NCBI RefSeq assembly: GCF_030646845.1
Contig: NZ_JAUSLE010000051.1
Location: forward strand, 62,001-126,000
Direction of reading: 5' to 3'
DNA length: 64,000 bases
Source: Rhodoferax sp.
GTDB lineage: Bacteria; Pseudomonadota; Gammaproteobacteria; Burkholderiales; Burkholderiaceae_C
The stretch's first letter is position 1. The number at the start of each line of letters is the position of its first letter. The notes beneath the pieces are model-generated. The model saw only the letters and a program-made list of their open reading frames with translations. It was not told where the DNA came from and made no database searches. This document shows positions 1 to 9,973 of this stretch, in pieces. The position numbers and the translations under genes were made by a program.

Positions 1-313
1 CCGAATCCCCCATCAGGTTCGCCGGGCAGCCCAGTTCAGCGGCCAATTCCTTGCGCGCCCCAAGACTGCTGTCGATGTCGAGGAGTTTCAGCAAATCGAC
101 AATGGAGGTCCGCCAGTTCAGCTTCTGCGGGTTCGCCGCCGCTTTCTGCTCCAGCTGTGCCACGACATCAACGACTGCGATCGGTGCAGGGGCAGCAGCG
201 GCCGTGCCCGCAGCCGTACCCGCAGCTGCCGCTGCGGCTGCATCGGTGGGTGATGGAGCCGCAGCCGCGCTACCGATGCCCAGCTTTTCAAGTATCTTGC
301 TGAAGAATCCCAT
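1..313 (-). CDS. DUF3597 family protein (3' end outside window)
   Basis: The gene reads leftwards off the window edge, so only the first 104 residues are present. It starts MGFFSKILEKLG, followed by an Ala/Pro-rich low-complexity linker (about residues 15-48) and a conserved part with LNWRTSIVDLLKLLDIDSSLGARKELAAELG, here cited only as the LNWRTSIVDLLK and ARKELAAELG blocks, which are typical of DUF3597. The function of the family is unknown; members are small soluble proteins, some with LysM-type neighbours. The start is supported by AAGGAGG seven bases upstream and by a good sigma70-type promoter at 391-419. The family assignment rests on motif memory; the missing C-terminus cannot be judged. 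Confidence 0.75.
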   Translation of the reverse strand, partial: MGFFSKILEKLGIGSAAAAPSPTDAAAAAAAGTAAGTAAAAPAPIAVVDVVAQLEQKAAANPQKLNWRTSIVDLLKLLDIDSSLGARKELAAELGCPANLMGDS

Positions 314-390
314 GGTGTCCTCCTTGAGTGGTTTGTGTGACGCCACGCCCCTGCCGGATTGCAGTGACGTACCGCCTCGAATGAAAAAAC

Positions 391-419
391 ATAATATGAA
401 CATAGAACTTGGCAGTCAA
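391..419 (-). promoter_or_regulatory. Sigma70-type promoter of the DUF3597 gene
   Basis: On the minus strand TTGACT (414-419) is followed by exactly 17 bases and TATTAT (391-396), a near-consensus -35/-10 pair. It lies about 75 bases upstream of the DUF3597 start codon, in the 194-base gap before the metallophosphoesterase stop. Predicted from sequence only. Confidence 0.65.
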
Positions 420-507
420 CCGGTTCGGTCTAGTCCGCTGCACATTGGCAGTCATCAAAGCGCAAAGCGTCCGCGCAATAAGGCTGCCATGGCCATGCGA
501 CTGGCGA

Positions 508-1614
508 TCATTTGTCGCTGCTCTTGATGGTGATCAGCGTGATCTCGGGCGCGGCAAACAGGCGGATTGGCGGCCCCCAGGTGCCGGTGCCGCGGCTGAC
601 ATACAGCCGTCGCCCGTCGGCCAGTTCGGTCAGGCCGGTATGCACACGGTAGGCCAACCGTGTCAGGTAGACAAACGGGAATATCTGGCCGCCATGGGTA
701 TGCCCGGACAGTTGCAGGTCAAAGAGGGTGTCGCTGTCCACCACCGGCTGGTGTTTCAGGAGGACGATGAATTCATCCTTGTTGACGGACGTGCGGGCCG
801 GGCGTGTGTCGAGTCTGGCGTGCTGCCCCGCAGGCATGGCGGCGGGGTCATCAACGCCCGTCAGCACGATGCCGCCGACATTGACCGATTCGCCGCGCAA
901 CACTGCAAAGCCGGCGTGGCGCAGGAATCGCAGGGATGTCTCCAGGCCCGCATAGTGTTCATGATTGCCGGTGACTGCGTAGGAACCCAGTGGTGGCGCA
1001 TAGGACTGGAAATGCCGGGCCAGCGCATCAAGGTCGTCACCTTGCCCATCGACGATGTCCCCGGTTGCGACGAGGATGTCAGGCCGGATCTCACGCAACC
1101 TGGCGATGACGCGTTCAAGAAATTCATCTCCCAGCATGACGCCCAGGTGCAGGTCGGATATCTGCGCGATGGTGACCTGGCCGGTGGCGAGCTTCGGCGT
1201 GGTGATGCTGATTTCTTCTACTTGGATCTGTCGCGCCGCGACAATTCCGTAGGCCAGCAGGGTCAGTGCGAGCAGGCTGACGGCACCCAGCGTCATCATG
1301 TGGCTCAGCGACCAATGAAAACGCAGCAAGGTCACGAGTGCATGGCCAAGGTCGAACAGCAGCCCGATGCATAGAAAAAGGAACAGATACCCCATCCACG
1401 TGTAGCTCACCCAGGCCGTGGCGGAGGTGACCCGATGCCAGTTTTGCCGCTCCAGAAACCAGACCAGCAGCGGGGAAAAAGTGAGGAGTGCGCCCGCCAG
1501 TATCAGCGCCAGACCCAGGCCATATGAATGCGCAAGGGCCATCCACACTTTGCTGAGCGCGTAGACATGCATCGAGCCGTAAACCAATAGAGCGGCGCTC
1601 AGAAAAGTCAGCAT
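508..1614 (-). CDS. Membrane-anchored calcineurin-like metallophosphoesterase
   Basis: A 368-residue protein with about four hydrophobic segments in the first 130 residues and then a cytoplasmic-type metallophosphoesterase domain. All metal-binding blocks are visible in order: SDLHLG, ATGDIVDG, TGNHEHY and LSGHTHGGQIFP, the pattern of the YkuE/YaeI-like branch (dimetal phosphodiesterases, some acting on UDP-sugars or lipid intermediates). ATG at 1614 is preferred over the adjacent TTG because GGGAAG lies upstream at a normal distance. It stands alone between DUF3597 and xth on the same strand, with no operon overlap. Substrate cannot be predicted; the enzyme class is secure. Confidence 0.85.
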   Translation of the reverse strand: MLTFLSAALLVYGSMHVYALSKVWMALAHSYGLGLALILAGALLTFSPLLVWFLERQNWHRVTSATAWVSYTWMGYLFLFLCIGLLFDLGHALVTLLRFHWSLSHMMTLGAVSLLALTLLAYGIVAARQIQVEEISITTPKLATGQVTIAQISDLHLGVMLGDEFLERVIARLREIRPDILVATGDIVDGQGDDLDALARHFQSYAPPLGSYAVTGNHEHYAGLETSLRFLRHAGFAVLRGESVNVGGIVLTGVDDPAAMPAGQHARLDTRPARTSVNKDEFIVLLKHQPVVDSDTLFDLQLSGHTHGGQIFPFVYLTRLAYRVHTGLTELADGRRLYVSRGTGTWGPPIRLFAAPEITLITIKSSDK

Positions 1615-1730
1615 CAACGTCTTCCCAAGTGCGATGGACGACTGCCGGTCCCTTGCGTGTGATCAGTCTGGCTTCTTCTCACGACCTGCTTGGGTCGATG
1701 GGGCAGTTCGCCGCCACAGACCAACGGGCG

Positions 1731-2534
1731 TCAGAGACTGAAGTCGTAATCGATCGTGAGCGGGGCATGGTCACTGAAGCGCTGCCCCTTGTACACCTCC
1801 ACCGCCCGCGCACTGCCAGCGAGATCCGGCGACGCCAGGTGGTAGTCCAGCCGCCAGCCCACGTTCTTGGCATAGGCCTGCCCCCGATTGCTCCACCAGG
1901 TGTAGGCTTCGTCAGTGGCAGTGGGCTGCAGCTTGCGGTACACGTCCACCAGGCCAGCCTCGTTCAGCAGCTTCGTCATCCAGGCACGCTCTTCGGGCAG
2001 AAAGCCGGAGTTCTTGCGATTGCCTTTCCAGTTCTTCAGGTCAATTTCCTGATGTGCAATATTCACGTCGCCGCACAGGATGAGCTCGCGTCCGGCCTTG
2101 AGTTGCCCCAGATGCGGATAGAACTCCTCGAGAAAACGGAATTTGGCCTGCTGGCGCTCCTCCCCGGACGACCCACTTGGGAAATAACAACTGACAACGG
2201 ACCGTTTTGCGCTCGGGGTGTCAAAACGCAGCTCGACGTAACGACCCTCGGCGTCAAACTCGGATGAGCCATGACCCACGATGACGTCACTGGGTTCATG
2301 CCGGGTGTAAACGCCCACGCCGGAATAGCCCTTCTTCTCGGCAAAATGGAAGTAGCCCCGGAGACCAGCCAGTTCCTCGAACCGGCCCCGCACATCAACG
2401 GCCTGCGCCTTGACTTCCTGCACACAAATACAATCAGGCTTGACCTGCGCCAGCCAGGCTTCGAGGCCTTTGCTGGTGGCAGAGCGGATGCCGTTGAGGT
2501 TGAGGCTGGTCAATTTAAACAAGGAATGTCCCAT
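1731..2534 (-). CDS. xth: Exodeoxyribonuclease III (AP endonuclease, ExoIII/EEP family)
   Basis: A 267-residue enzyme of base-excision repair that cleaves abasic sites and removes 3' blocks. Family blocks are present: LTSLNLNGIRSA at the N-terminus with the metal-binding Asn, CVQEVKAQ with the metal-binding Glu, GDVNIAHQEIDL, and the C-terminal SDHAPLTIDYDFSL with the catalytic Asp-His. ATG at 2534 is chosen; a TTG four codons further in, giving (M)FKLTSLNLNG, is an alternative. Its start codon interlocks with that of pyrE on the other strand (CATG at 2532-2535). Length is normal for the family. Confidence 0.93.
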   Translation of the reverse strand: MGHSLFKLTSLNLNGIRSATSKGLEAWLAQVKPDCICVQEVKAQAVDVRGRFEELAGLRGYFHFAEKKGYSGVGVYTRHEPSDVIVGHGSSEFDAEGRYVELRFDTPSAKRSVVSCYFPSGSSGEERQQAKFRFLEEFYPHLGQLKAGRELILCGDVNIAHQEIDLKNWKGNRKNSGFLPEERAWMTKLLNEAGLVDVYRKLQPTATDEAYTWWSNRGQAYAKNVGWRLDYHLASPDLAGSARAVEVYKGQRFSDHAPLTIDYDFSL

Positions 2535-3243
2535 GTCAGAGAGTTTCGCAACAGAACCTGGCCAAGCCCCGACGCCGGATGCGTTGGCCCAGGATTTTGT
2601 GCAGTTTGCAGTGGATTGTGGCGTGCTGCGCTTCGGTGAGTTTAAGACCAAGGCGGGCCGCATCAGCCCTTACTTCTTTAACGCCGGCCTGTTTGACGAT
2701 GGTGCCAAGCTGGGAAGGCTTGCTCAATTTTATGCCCAACGTCTGCTCGCCAGCGGCATCGAGTTCGACATGATTTTCGGCCCGGCCTACAAAGGCATTC
2801 CGCTCGGCGCCGCACTGGCGGTCGAGCTCGCACGCCTGGGCCGCAATGTGCCTTTTGCCTACAACCGCAAGGAAGCCAAGGACCACGGCGAGGGTGGAAC
2901 CCTGGTGGGCGCCGCCCTGAAAGGACGCGTGCTCATTGTGGACGACGTGATGTCAGCCGGCACGGCGGCACGCGAATCGATTGCCATCATCCAGGCGGCG
3001 GGTGCGACGGCACACGCCGTTGTCATCGCACTGGACCGGCAGGAAAAAGCAACTGAAAACGGCATGGACGTGGATCACAGTGCTGTCCAGTACGTTCAAA
3101 AACAGCTCGGGCTGCAGGTTTGTGCGATTGCGAGGCTGTCTGATTTAATGCAGTATCTCGAAAAGCACAGTGCCGAGGGTCTGGCCGCCGACCATCAGCG
3201 CGTTCTGGCTTATCGACAACGTTATGGCGTAGAAGAAGGTTAA
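2533..3243 (+). CDS. pyrE: Orotate phosphoribosyltransferase
   Basis: Transfers phosphoribose from PRPP to orotate to give OMP in de novo pyrimidine synthesis. The 236-residue product shows the substrate loop region SPYFFNAGLFDDG, the FGPAYKGIPLGAA block, the flexible-loop YNRKEAKDHGEGG and the PRPP-binding signature VLIVDDVMSAGTA. AAGGA lies seven bases before the ATG at 2533. A short N-terminal extension of about 15 residues precedes the fold, compared with the E. coli enzyme of 213 residues. It is divergent from xth with overlapping start codons and is followed two bases later by the DUF4124 gene, so the two are probably cotranscribed. Confidence 0.95.
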   Translation: MSESFATEPGQAPTPDALAQDFVQFAVDCGVLRFGEFKTKAGRISPYFFNAGLFDDGAKLGRLAQFYAQRLLASGIEFDMIFGPAYKGIPLGAALAVELARLGRNVPFAYNRKEAKDHGEGGTLVGAALKGRVLIVDDVMSAGTAARESIAIIQAAGATAHAVVIALDRQEKATENGMDVDHSAVQYVQKQLGLQVCAIARLSDLMQYLEKHSAEGLAADHQRVLAYRQRYGVEEG

Positions 3244-3245
3244 AC

Positions 3246-3929
3246 ATGTTCGGATCACATCGGTACGCCATGAGGCCCCAGTTGACAATCCTGTTGCTGG
3301 CCATGCTGTCAGGCGTGACATCGACGCAGGCGCAACAAGCGAACCCACAGGGCATCTATACCTGCGTCGACGCCAAGGGTCGCAAACTGACATCAGACCG
3401 ACCCATTGCCGAGTGCACAGACCGGGAACAAAAGGTACTCAATCCCAGCGGCACGGTGAAGGCCAAGGTGGGACCCACCCTGACCGCCCATGAGCGCACG
3501 GAGCAGGAGGCCAGGGAAAAGGCGGAACAGGAAGAACGAGCCCGCATCAACGAGGAGAAACGGCGAGACCGGGCACTGCTGATCCGCTACCCCAACAAGG
3601 GCGTGCACGACAAGGAACGCACCGAGGCATTGGCCCAGATCGGCGTGGTGAGACAGGCGGCGGCCAACCGGGTCGAGGAATTGATGCGCCAGCGCGCGGC
3701 GGTCAATGAAGAGATGGAGTTCTACAAAAAAGATCCGAGCAAGGCCCCGCCATCGGTGCGCCGCCAGGTCGATGAGGTGGCCCAAAGCCTGGCCGTGCAG
3801 GGGCGCTTCATTGCCGACCAGGACAGTGAACTCAAACGCGTCAACGCACGCTTTGATGAAGAGCTGGCGCGCCTGAAGCAGCTGTGGGCAATGCAGTCAC
3901 CCGCGGCTGCGGCCCCAAAAACGCGCTAA
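3246..3929 (+). CDS. DUF4124 domain-containing periplasmic protein
   Basis: A 227-residue secreted protein of unknown function. A signal peptide is visible (LTILLLAMLSGVTSTQAQ), followed by the DUF4124 segment GIYTCVDAKGRKLTSDRPI with its typical 'YTCVDAKG..TSDRPI' pattern. The C-terminal two thirds is strongly charged and predicted helical or coiled coil (EQEAREKAEQEERARINEEK region and a second helix with many Glu/Arg). It starts two bases after pyrE, and the GAAGAAGG that overlaps the end of pyrE serves as ribosome site, so translation may be coupled. An internal Met at codon 9 is an alternative start. It converges with gatB. Confidence 0.75.
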   Translation: MFGSHRYAMRPQLTILLLAMLSGVTSTQAQQANPQGIYTCVDAKGRKLTSDRPIAECTDREQKVLNPSGTVKAKVGPTLTAHERTEQEAREKAEQEERARINEEKRRDRALLIRYPNKGVHDKERTEALAQIGVVRQAAANRVEELMRQRAAVNEEMEFYKKDPSKAPPSVRRQVDEVAQSLAVQGRFIADQDSELKRVNARFDEELARLKQLWAMQSPAAAAPKTR

Positions 3930-3961
3930 CGCGCCCAGGGCACGGACGGATTCAGTCGGGT

Positions 3962-5416
3962 TCAGCCCAGTTTTTTGCGCAACAGGTCGTTGACCTGCTG
4001 CGGGTTAGCCTTGCCCTTGCTGCCCTTCATGATCTGCCCAACCAGGGCGTTCAGCGCCTTGCCGTTGCCAGCTTTGTATTCCTCGACATTTTTCGGATTG
4101 GCGGCCAGCACATCGTCAACGATTTTCTCCAACTCGCTGCTGTCGCTCATCTGTTTGAGACCCTTGGCTTCAATCAGGCCATCAACATCCTCGCCTTCAC
4201 CATTCCAGATCGCATCGAACACCTGCCGTGCAGCGTTGTTTGAAATCGTGCCATCGTTGATCCGGGCGATCAGCTTGGCAAGCTGCCCTGACAAGACCGG
4301 GGTTTGCTCAATTTTGAGTTCGCTGGCATTCAATCGGCGCGAGACTTCGCCCATGATCCAGTTGCCGGCAAGCTTCGGCTGGCCGCAGGCTTTGGCCGTG
4401 GCCTCGAAATAAGACGCGATCTCGCGACTCTGCGTCAAGGCGGTGGCATCGTATTCGGACAGTCCATAGTCAGCCACAAAGCGCTGCGCCATCACACGCG
4501 GCAACTCTGTCATTTCGGAACGCACGCGCTGCACCCATTCGTCCGCAATCACCAGTGGCGGCAAATCCGGGTCCGGGAAATAGCGGTAGTCGGCCGCATC
4601 TTCCTTGGTGCGCATGGCGCGCGTTTCGCCGGTGTCAGGGTTGAACAATACAGTGGCCTGCTGGATCGCATGCCCGTCCTCAATCTGCTCAATCTGCCAG
4701 CGCACTTCATAGTCGATGGCCTGCTGCATGAACTTGAAACTGTTCAGGTTCTTGATCTCGCGCCTGGTACCCAGCGGCTCGCCGGGCCTGCGCACCGACA
4801 CATTGGCGTCGCAGCGGAAGCTGCCTTCCTGCATGTTGCCGTCGCAAATGCCGATCCAGGTCACGATCTTGTGCAGTTCCTTGGCGTAGGCCACGGCCTC
4901 GGCACTGGAACGCATGTCAGGCTCGGTCACGATCTCCAGCAAAGGCGTGCCGGCACGGTTCAGGTCAATGCCGGTCTGCCCGACAAAGTCTTCATGCAGC
5001 GATTTACCCGCGTCTTCTTCCAGGTGGGCACGCACCAGGCGCACCGATTTTTTTTCATCGCCCAGAAAGAACTCCACGTCACCGCCCTGCACCACAGGAA
5101 TTTCAAACTGGCTGATCTGGTAGCCCTTGGGCAGGTCAGGGTAGAAATAATTCTTGCGGGCAAAGACGCTGCGCGGCGCAATGTGCGAGCCAACGGCCAG
5201 CCCAAACTGGATGGCGCGCTCCACCGCACCCTTGTTCATCACTGGCAGGGTACCGGGCAGGGCCAGATCCACTGCGCAGGCTTGCGTGTTGGGTTCAGCA
5301 CCAAAAGCTGTCGGCGCGCGGCTGAAGATCTTGGATTGGGTGGAGAGTTGGGCGTGGGTCTCAAAGCCGATGACAACTTCATAGCCCATCACCAACGGGG
5401 ACTTGGGTGTATTCAT
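3962..5416 (-). CDS. gatB: Asp-tRNA(Asn)/Glu-tRNA(Gln) amidotransferase subunit B
   Basis: The 484-residue kinase/tRNA-binding subunit of GatCAB, which activates mischarged Glu-tRNA(Gln) or Asp-tRNA(Asn) for amidation. Signature blocks: [21 protein letters not shown], cited as [10 protein letters not shown] near residue 15; [48 protein letters not shown]; and the C-terminal YqeY-like tail ending [17 protein letters not shown] at 5416 with GGAGGGA ten bases upstream is preferred; an upstream in-frame TTG at 5422 would overlap gatA. Last gene of gatC-gatA-gatB, two bases after gatA. Confidence 0.96.
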   Translation of the reverse strand: MNTPKSPLVMGYEVVIGFETHAQLSTQSKIFSRAPTAFGAEPNTQACAVDLALPGTLPVMNKGAVERAIQFGLAVGSHIAPRSVFARKNYFYPDLPKGYQISQFEIPVVQGGDVEFFLGDEKKSVRLVRAHLEEDAGKSLHEDFVGQTGIDLNRAGTPLLEIVTEPDMRSSAEAVAYAKELHKIVTWIGICDGNMQEGSFRCDANVSVRRPGEPLGTRREIKNLNSFKFMQQAIDYEVRWQIEQIEDGHAIQQATVLFNPDTGETRAMRTKEDAADYRYFPDPDLPPLVIADEWVQRVRSEMTELPRVMAQRFVADYGLSEYDATALTQSREIASYFEATAKACGQPKLAGNWIMGEVSRRLNASELKIEQTPVLSGQLAKLIARINDGTISNNAARQVFDAIWNGEGEDVDGLIEAKGLKQMSDSSELEKIVDDVLAANPKNVEEYKAGNGKALNALVGQIMKGSKGKANPQQVNDLLRKKLG

Positions 5417-5418
5417 GT

Positions 5419-6903
5419 TCAAAATCCCTCCGGCTTGGCGGCATGCCAGTCGGTGGCCTGCTGGAAGCGATGCGCCACATTGAGCAGCTTCGCCTCCTGC
5501 AAATAATCGCCAATCAGCTGCATCCCCACCGGCATGTGACCAGCGCCAAAACCCACCGGCAGACTCATACCGGGCAATCCGGCCAGCGAGCCCGGCAAGG
5601 TGAAGATATCGGCCAGATAATCGGCCAGCGGATCATTGCCGTGCCCTCCGAGCTTCCAGGCTACCGTGGGCGCCACCGGCCCGGCGATCACGTCGCACAG
5701 CTTGAAGGCCTGCTGAAAATCGTCGGCAATCATGCGCCGGATTTTCTGCGCCTGCAGGTAGTACGCATCGTAGTAACCGTGCGACAGCACGTAGGCGCCG
5801 ATCATGATGCGGCGTTTAACCTCATCGCCAAAACCCTCGGCACGAGTCTTCTTGTACATGTCGATCAGATCGACGTACTTCTCCGCTCGGTGGCCAAACT
5901 TCACACCATCGAAGCGGCTCAGGTTGCTGGACGCTTCAGCGGGCGCGATGATGTAATAAACGGGAATGGACAGTTCGGTGCGCGGCAGCGAAATGGGGAC
6001 CAGTGTCGCGCCCAGCTTTTCGTACTCCCTGAGAGCCGCATCCACCGCGGAGCGCACGTCGGATGCCAGACCTTCGCCAAAGAATTCACCGGGCACGCCA
6101 ATGCGCAAACCTTCCAGCGAATCATTCAGTGAGCGACTGAAGTCTTCAGCAGGCACATCAAGCGAGGTCGAGTCCCGGTCCGGGTCGGGTCCGCACATGG
6201 CCGACAGCAGCAAAGCGCAATCTTCCGCGGTGCGTGCCATTGGCCCGGCCTGATCCAGGCTGGAGGCAAAAGCCACCATGCCATAGCGGGACGCGCGACC
6301 GTAGGTAGGCTTGATGCCCGTGATGCCACAAAACGAGGCGGGCTGGCGGATCGAGCCCCCCGTGTCGGTCCCGGTGGCCGCCAGCACCAGGCGGGCTGCA
6401 ACGGCTGCGGCGCTGCCACCGGATGAACCACCGGGTGTGCGTGTGACATCCCACGGGTTCTTGACATTGCCAAAGGCTGAATTCTCATTGGCTGAGCCCA
6501 TGGCAAATTCGTCGCAATTGAGCTTGCCCAGGGTGACCACCCCGTGTTGGGCCAGGTTCGCCACCACCGTGGCGTCAAACGGTGAGCGGTAGCCGGCCAG
6601 CATTCTGGAGCCCGCCGTGCAGACGAAATCCCGGGTCACAAAAATATCCTTGTGCGCCACGGGCACGCCCAGCAGCCCCTGAAGAGGGCTTGCCGTGCCT
6701 GCGGCCAATGCCACGTCCGCAACTCGCGCCTGGGCCAGCGTCACTTCTTCGTTGATGGCCAGAAAGGCACCCAGTGAGGCGTGGGTTCTGGCGCGTGCCA
6801 GGAAGTGCTGCGCGGTCTCGACAGCAGAGACTTTGCGCTCGCGCAGCTGGGCGGCCAACCCGGCCACGGTGAGGTCATGCAGTGCAGGGGTATCGTGTGT
6901 CAT
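5419..6903 (-). CDS. gatA: Asp-tRNA(Asn)/Glu-tRNA(Gln) amidotransferase subunit A
   Basis: The 494-residue glutaminase/amidase subunit, which releases ammonia from glutamine for GatB. The amidase-signature catalytic triad Ser-cisSer-Lys is intact: Lys85 in VAHKDIF, Ser160 in TPGGSSGGS and Ser184 in [11 protein letters not shown]. The order and spacing match the family. The gene sits three bases after gatC and two bases before gatB, so the three subunits are one operon and translation is probably coupled. Full length, no defects seen. Confidence 0.97.
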   Translation of the reverse strand: MTHDTPALHDLTVAGLAAQLRERKVSAVETAQHFLARARTHASLGAFLAINEEVTLAQARVADVALAAGTASPLQGLLGVPVAHKDIFVTRDFVCTAGSRMLAGYRSPFDATVVANLAQHGVVTLGKLNCDEFAMGSANENSAFGNVKNPWDVTRTPGGSSGGSAAAVAARLVLAATGTDTGGSIRQPASFCGITGIKPTYGRASRYGMVAFASSLDQAGPMARTAEDCALLLSAMCGPDPDRDSTSLDVPAEDFSRSLNDSLEGLRIGVPGEFFGEGLASDVRSAVDAALREYEKLGATLVPISLPRTELSIPVYYIIAPAEASSNLSRFDGVKFGHRAEKYVDLIDMYKKTRAEGFGDEVKRRIMIGAYVLSHGYYDAYYLQAQKIRRMIADDFQQAFKLCDVIAGPVAPTVAWKLGGHGNDPLADYLADIFTLPGSLAGLPGMSLPVGFGAGHMPVGMQLIGDYLQEAKLLNVAHRFQQATDWHAAKPEGF

Positions 6904-6906
6904 GTC

Positions 6907-7206
6907 TTATTCAATCACCTTGGGTACCAGAAACAACCCGTGCTCTGCGGCCGGGGCATTGCGCATATTGGCCTCGCGGTTGTTGGGCTCGCTCACCAGA
7001 TCCTCACGCAGGCGCAAAGTAATTTCCTGAATGGTAGCCACGGGGTGCGCCAGCGGCTCGATACCCGTGGTATCTACCGCACGCATTTTTTCGACCATGT
7101 CGAAAAATCCATTTATTTGCATCCGCATGCGCTCACTTTCATCCGGTTCGAGTTCAAGTCGGGCCAAGTTGGCAATGCGGGCGATGTCAGCAGATGTGAG
7201 GGACAT
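6907..7206 (-). CDS. gatC: Asp-tRNA(Asn)/Glu-tRNA(Gln) amidotransferase subunit C
   Basis: The 99-residue clamp subunit that wraps GatA and GatB. It begins [19 protein letters not shown] and contains [19 protein letters not shown] and [18 protein letters not shown], the usual GatC pattern. It is the first gene of the leftward gat operon. A 200-base gap separates it from the divergent mreB; promoters of both must lie there. Confidence 0.95.
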   Translation of the reverse strand: MSLTSADIARIANLARLELEPDESERMRMQINGFFDMVEKMRAVDTTGIEPLAHPVATIQEITLRLREDLVSEPNNREANMRNAPAAEHGLFLVPKVIE

Positions 7207-7349
7207 AACGGATTTTCATTCGAAACCGGTTGTAAAACACCTCCCGAGAGGCATTGCCGGTTAAAGTTTTCACAGGGGATAAGGTATTATCCTGCCTTTG
7301 GCCTGATGTCTGCGGCCCCGCAGGGTTTTGCCAGAATAATTCGATTTGA

Positions 7350-8450
<1,101 letters not shown>

Positions 8451-8465
8451 TTTCCGAATGCCGCG

Positions 8466-9386
8466 ATGCCACTAGGTACGCTGGACGGTACGCCTCCCCC
8501 GTTTTTCAGGCAAGGCCCCTCGGCTTTGTCCAAACTGGTGTTTTTCAGCGTACTGGCCCTGTTCCTGATGGTGGCCGATGCGCGCTTTGATGTCATGCAG
8601 CCGCTGCGTGCAGGCCTGGCCACCGCGCTCTACCCGGTTCAATGGCTGGTCATGCGGCCCGTGGTATGGGCCCAGGGCGGGGCCCAGTATTTCGAATCAC
8701 TCAAGGCCTCCCAGACCAGTGAAGAAGCAGCCCGCCGCAAGCTGGCGTTGCAGTCGCAGCGCGCCAACCAGGTAGAACAGCTCATCCTGGAAAACACGCG
8801 TCTTCGCCAGCTACTGTACCTGCGCGACAGGGTGACCACATCCTCTCAGGCCGCGCAGGTACTGTATGACGCAGCGGACCCCTACACCCGCAAGGTCGTT
8901 ATTGACCGGGGCGTGCTTGACGGTGTGGTGGCCGGCTCACCCGTACTGGATGAAGCCGGCGTTTTGGGTCAGGTCACGAGGGTCTACCCCATGGTCAGTG
9001 AAGTGACTCTGGTCACGGACCGCGACCAGGCGATTCCTGTGCTGAACACACGCACCGGTGCGCGGGGAGTGGCCTTTGGTGACCCGGCATTGCGTGCCAG
9101 CGGGCTGGAGCTGCGGTTCATGGCCGCCAACGCGGACGTCCAGGCTGGCGACCTGCTCACCACCAGTGGCATGGACGGCGTCTACCCGCCTGGTTTGCCG
9201 GTGGCCAGGGTGGAAAAGGTTGAGCGCAGGATGGACTCAGCCTTTGCCCGGATCACCTGTTTGCCACTGGCCCTGGTCTCGGGAGTGGGGCACGTGATGG
9301 TGCTGAAACCGCTCACCGCCCAGGTCGCACCCCGGCCCGCCGCGGAGCCCGCACCCGCACCTGCCAGGAAGGGACTCAGGAAATGA
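8466..9386 (+). CDS. mreC: Rod shape-determining protein MreC
   Basis: A 306-residue bitopic protein that links MreB to the periplasmic PBP2 machinery. A short cytoplasmic N-terminus and one membrane segment (about residues 19-37, LVFFSVLALFLMVADARF) are followed by a coiled coil (residues about 72-115) and the beta-rich MreC domain, with the characteristic VVIDRGVLDGVVAGSPVLD and GVLGQVTRVYP stretches. The tail is Pro/Ala-rich. It begins 15 bases after mreB and overlaps mreD by four bases (ATGA). Confidence 0.93.
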   Translation: MPLGTLDGTPPPFFRQGPSALSKLVFFSVLALFLMVADARFDVMQPLRAGLATALYPVQWLVMRPVVWAQGGAQYFESLKASQTSEEAARRKLALQSQRANQVEQLILENTRLRQLLYLRDRVTTSSQAAQVLYDAADPYTRKVVIDRGVLDGVVAGSPVLDEAGVLGQVTRVYPMVSEVTLVTDRDQAIPVLNTRTGARGVAFGDPALRASGLELRFMAANADVQAGDLLTTSGMDGVYPPGLPVARVEKVERRMDSAFARITCLPLALVSGVGHVMVLKPLTAQVAPRPAAEPAPAPARKGLRK

Positions 9387-9913
9387 TCATGCGCCGAGGG
9401 CATCAGCTGCTGCTGCCCGCCAATCCGCTCTTCATCTGGGGCAGTCTGCTGGGGGCACTGTCCCTCAACATGTTGCAGAACATGGGCCTGTGGGGTCGCG
9501 CGGCCTGGCTGCCGGATATTCTGGCCCTGGTGCTGGTGTTCTGGAGCATCCATCAACCGCGGCGTGTGGGCATTGGTGTCGCCTTTGTCTTTGGACTTCT
9601 TGTCGACGTCCACCAAAGCGCCATGCTCGGACAGCATGCACTGAGCTATACCGTGCTGAGTTTCCTTGCGATTGCCATTCACCGCCGGCTGCTCTGGTTC
9701 AGTGTGCCTCTGCAGGCGTTTCAGGTCCTGCCGCTGTTTGTGGCATCCCATGCCATTGAGTTGAGCGTTCGCATGATGGCGGGCGGAGCCTTCCCCGGTT
9801 TGCTGATCTTGCTGGCGCCGGTCATTGAGTCGCTGCTGTGGCCCGTCGTGAGCGTCGTGCTGCTGCTCCCGCAAACCCGAACGCCCAATCCAGATGCGGT
9901 CCGGCCGCTGTAG
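9383..9913 (+). CDS. mreD: Rod shape-determining protein MreD
   Basis: A 176-residue integral membrane protein with five or six hydrophobic helices, assigned to MreD from position and from the blocks LPDILALVLVFWSIHQP and GFVFGLLVDVHQS-like FVFGLLVDVHQSAMLGQHAL, with the conserved Asp in the third helix region. It overlaps mreC by four bases, showing translational coupling. MreD stabilises the MreC-PBP2-RodA elongasome; sequence conservation in the family is low, so context carries weight. Confidence 0.9.
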   Translation: MIMRRGHQLLLPANPLFIWGSLLGALSLNMLQNMGLWGRAAWLPDILALVLVFWSIHQPRRVGIGVAFVFGLLVDVHQSAMLGQHALSYTVLSFLAIAIHRRLLWFSVPLQAFQVLPLFVASHAIELSVRMMAGGAFPGLLILLAPVIESLLWPVVSVVLLLPQTRTPNPDAVRPL

Positions 9914-9973
9914 TGATATGACGCTCACGCTTATCGCTTCGTGTATTTCAGCGCGTCCGCAGCGGCGACTGCC

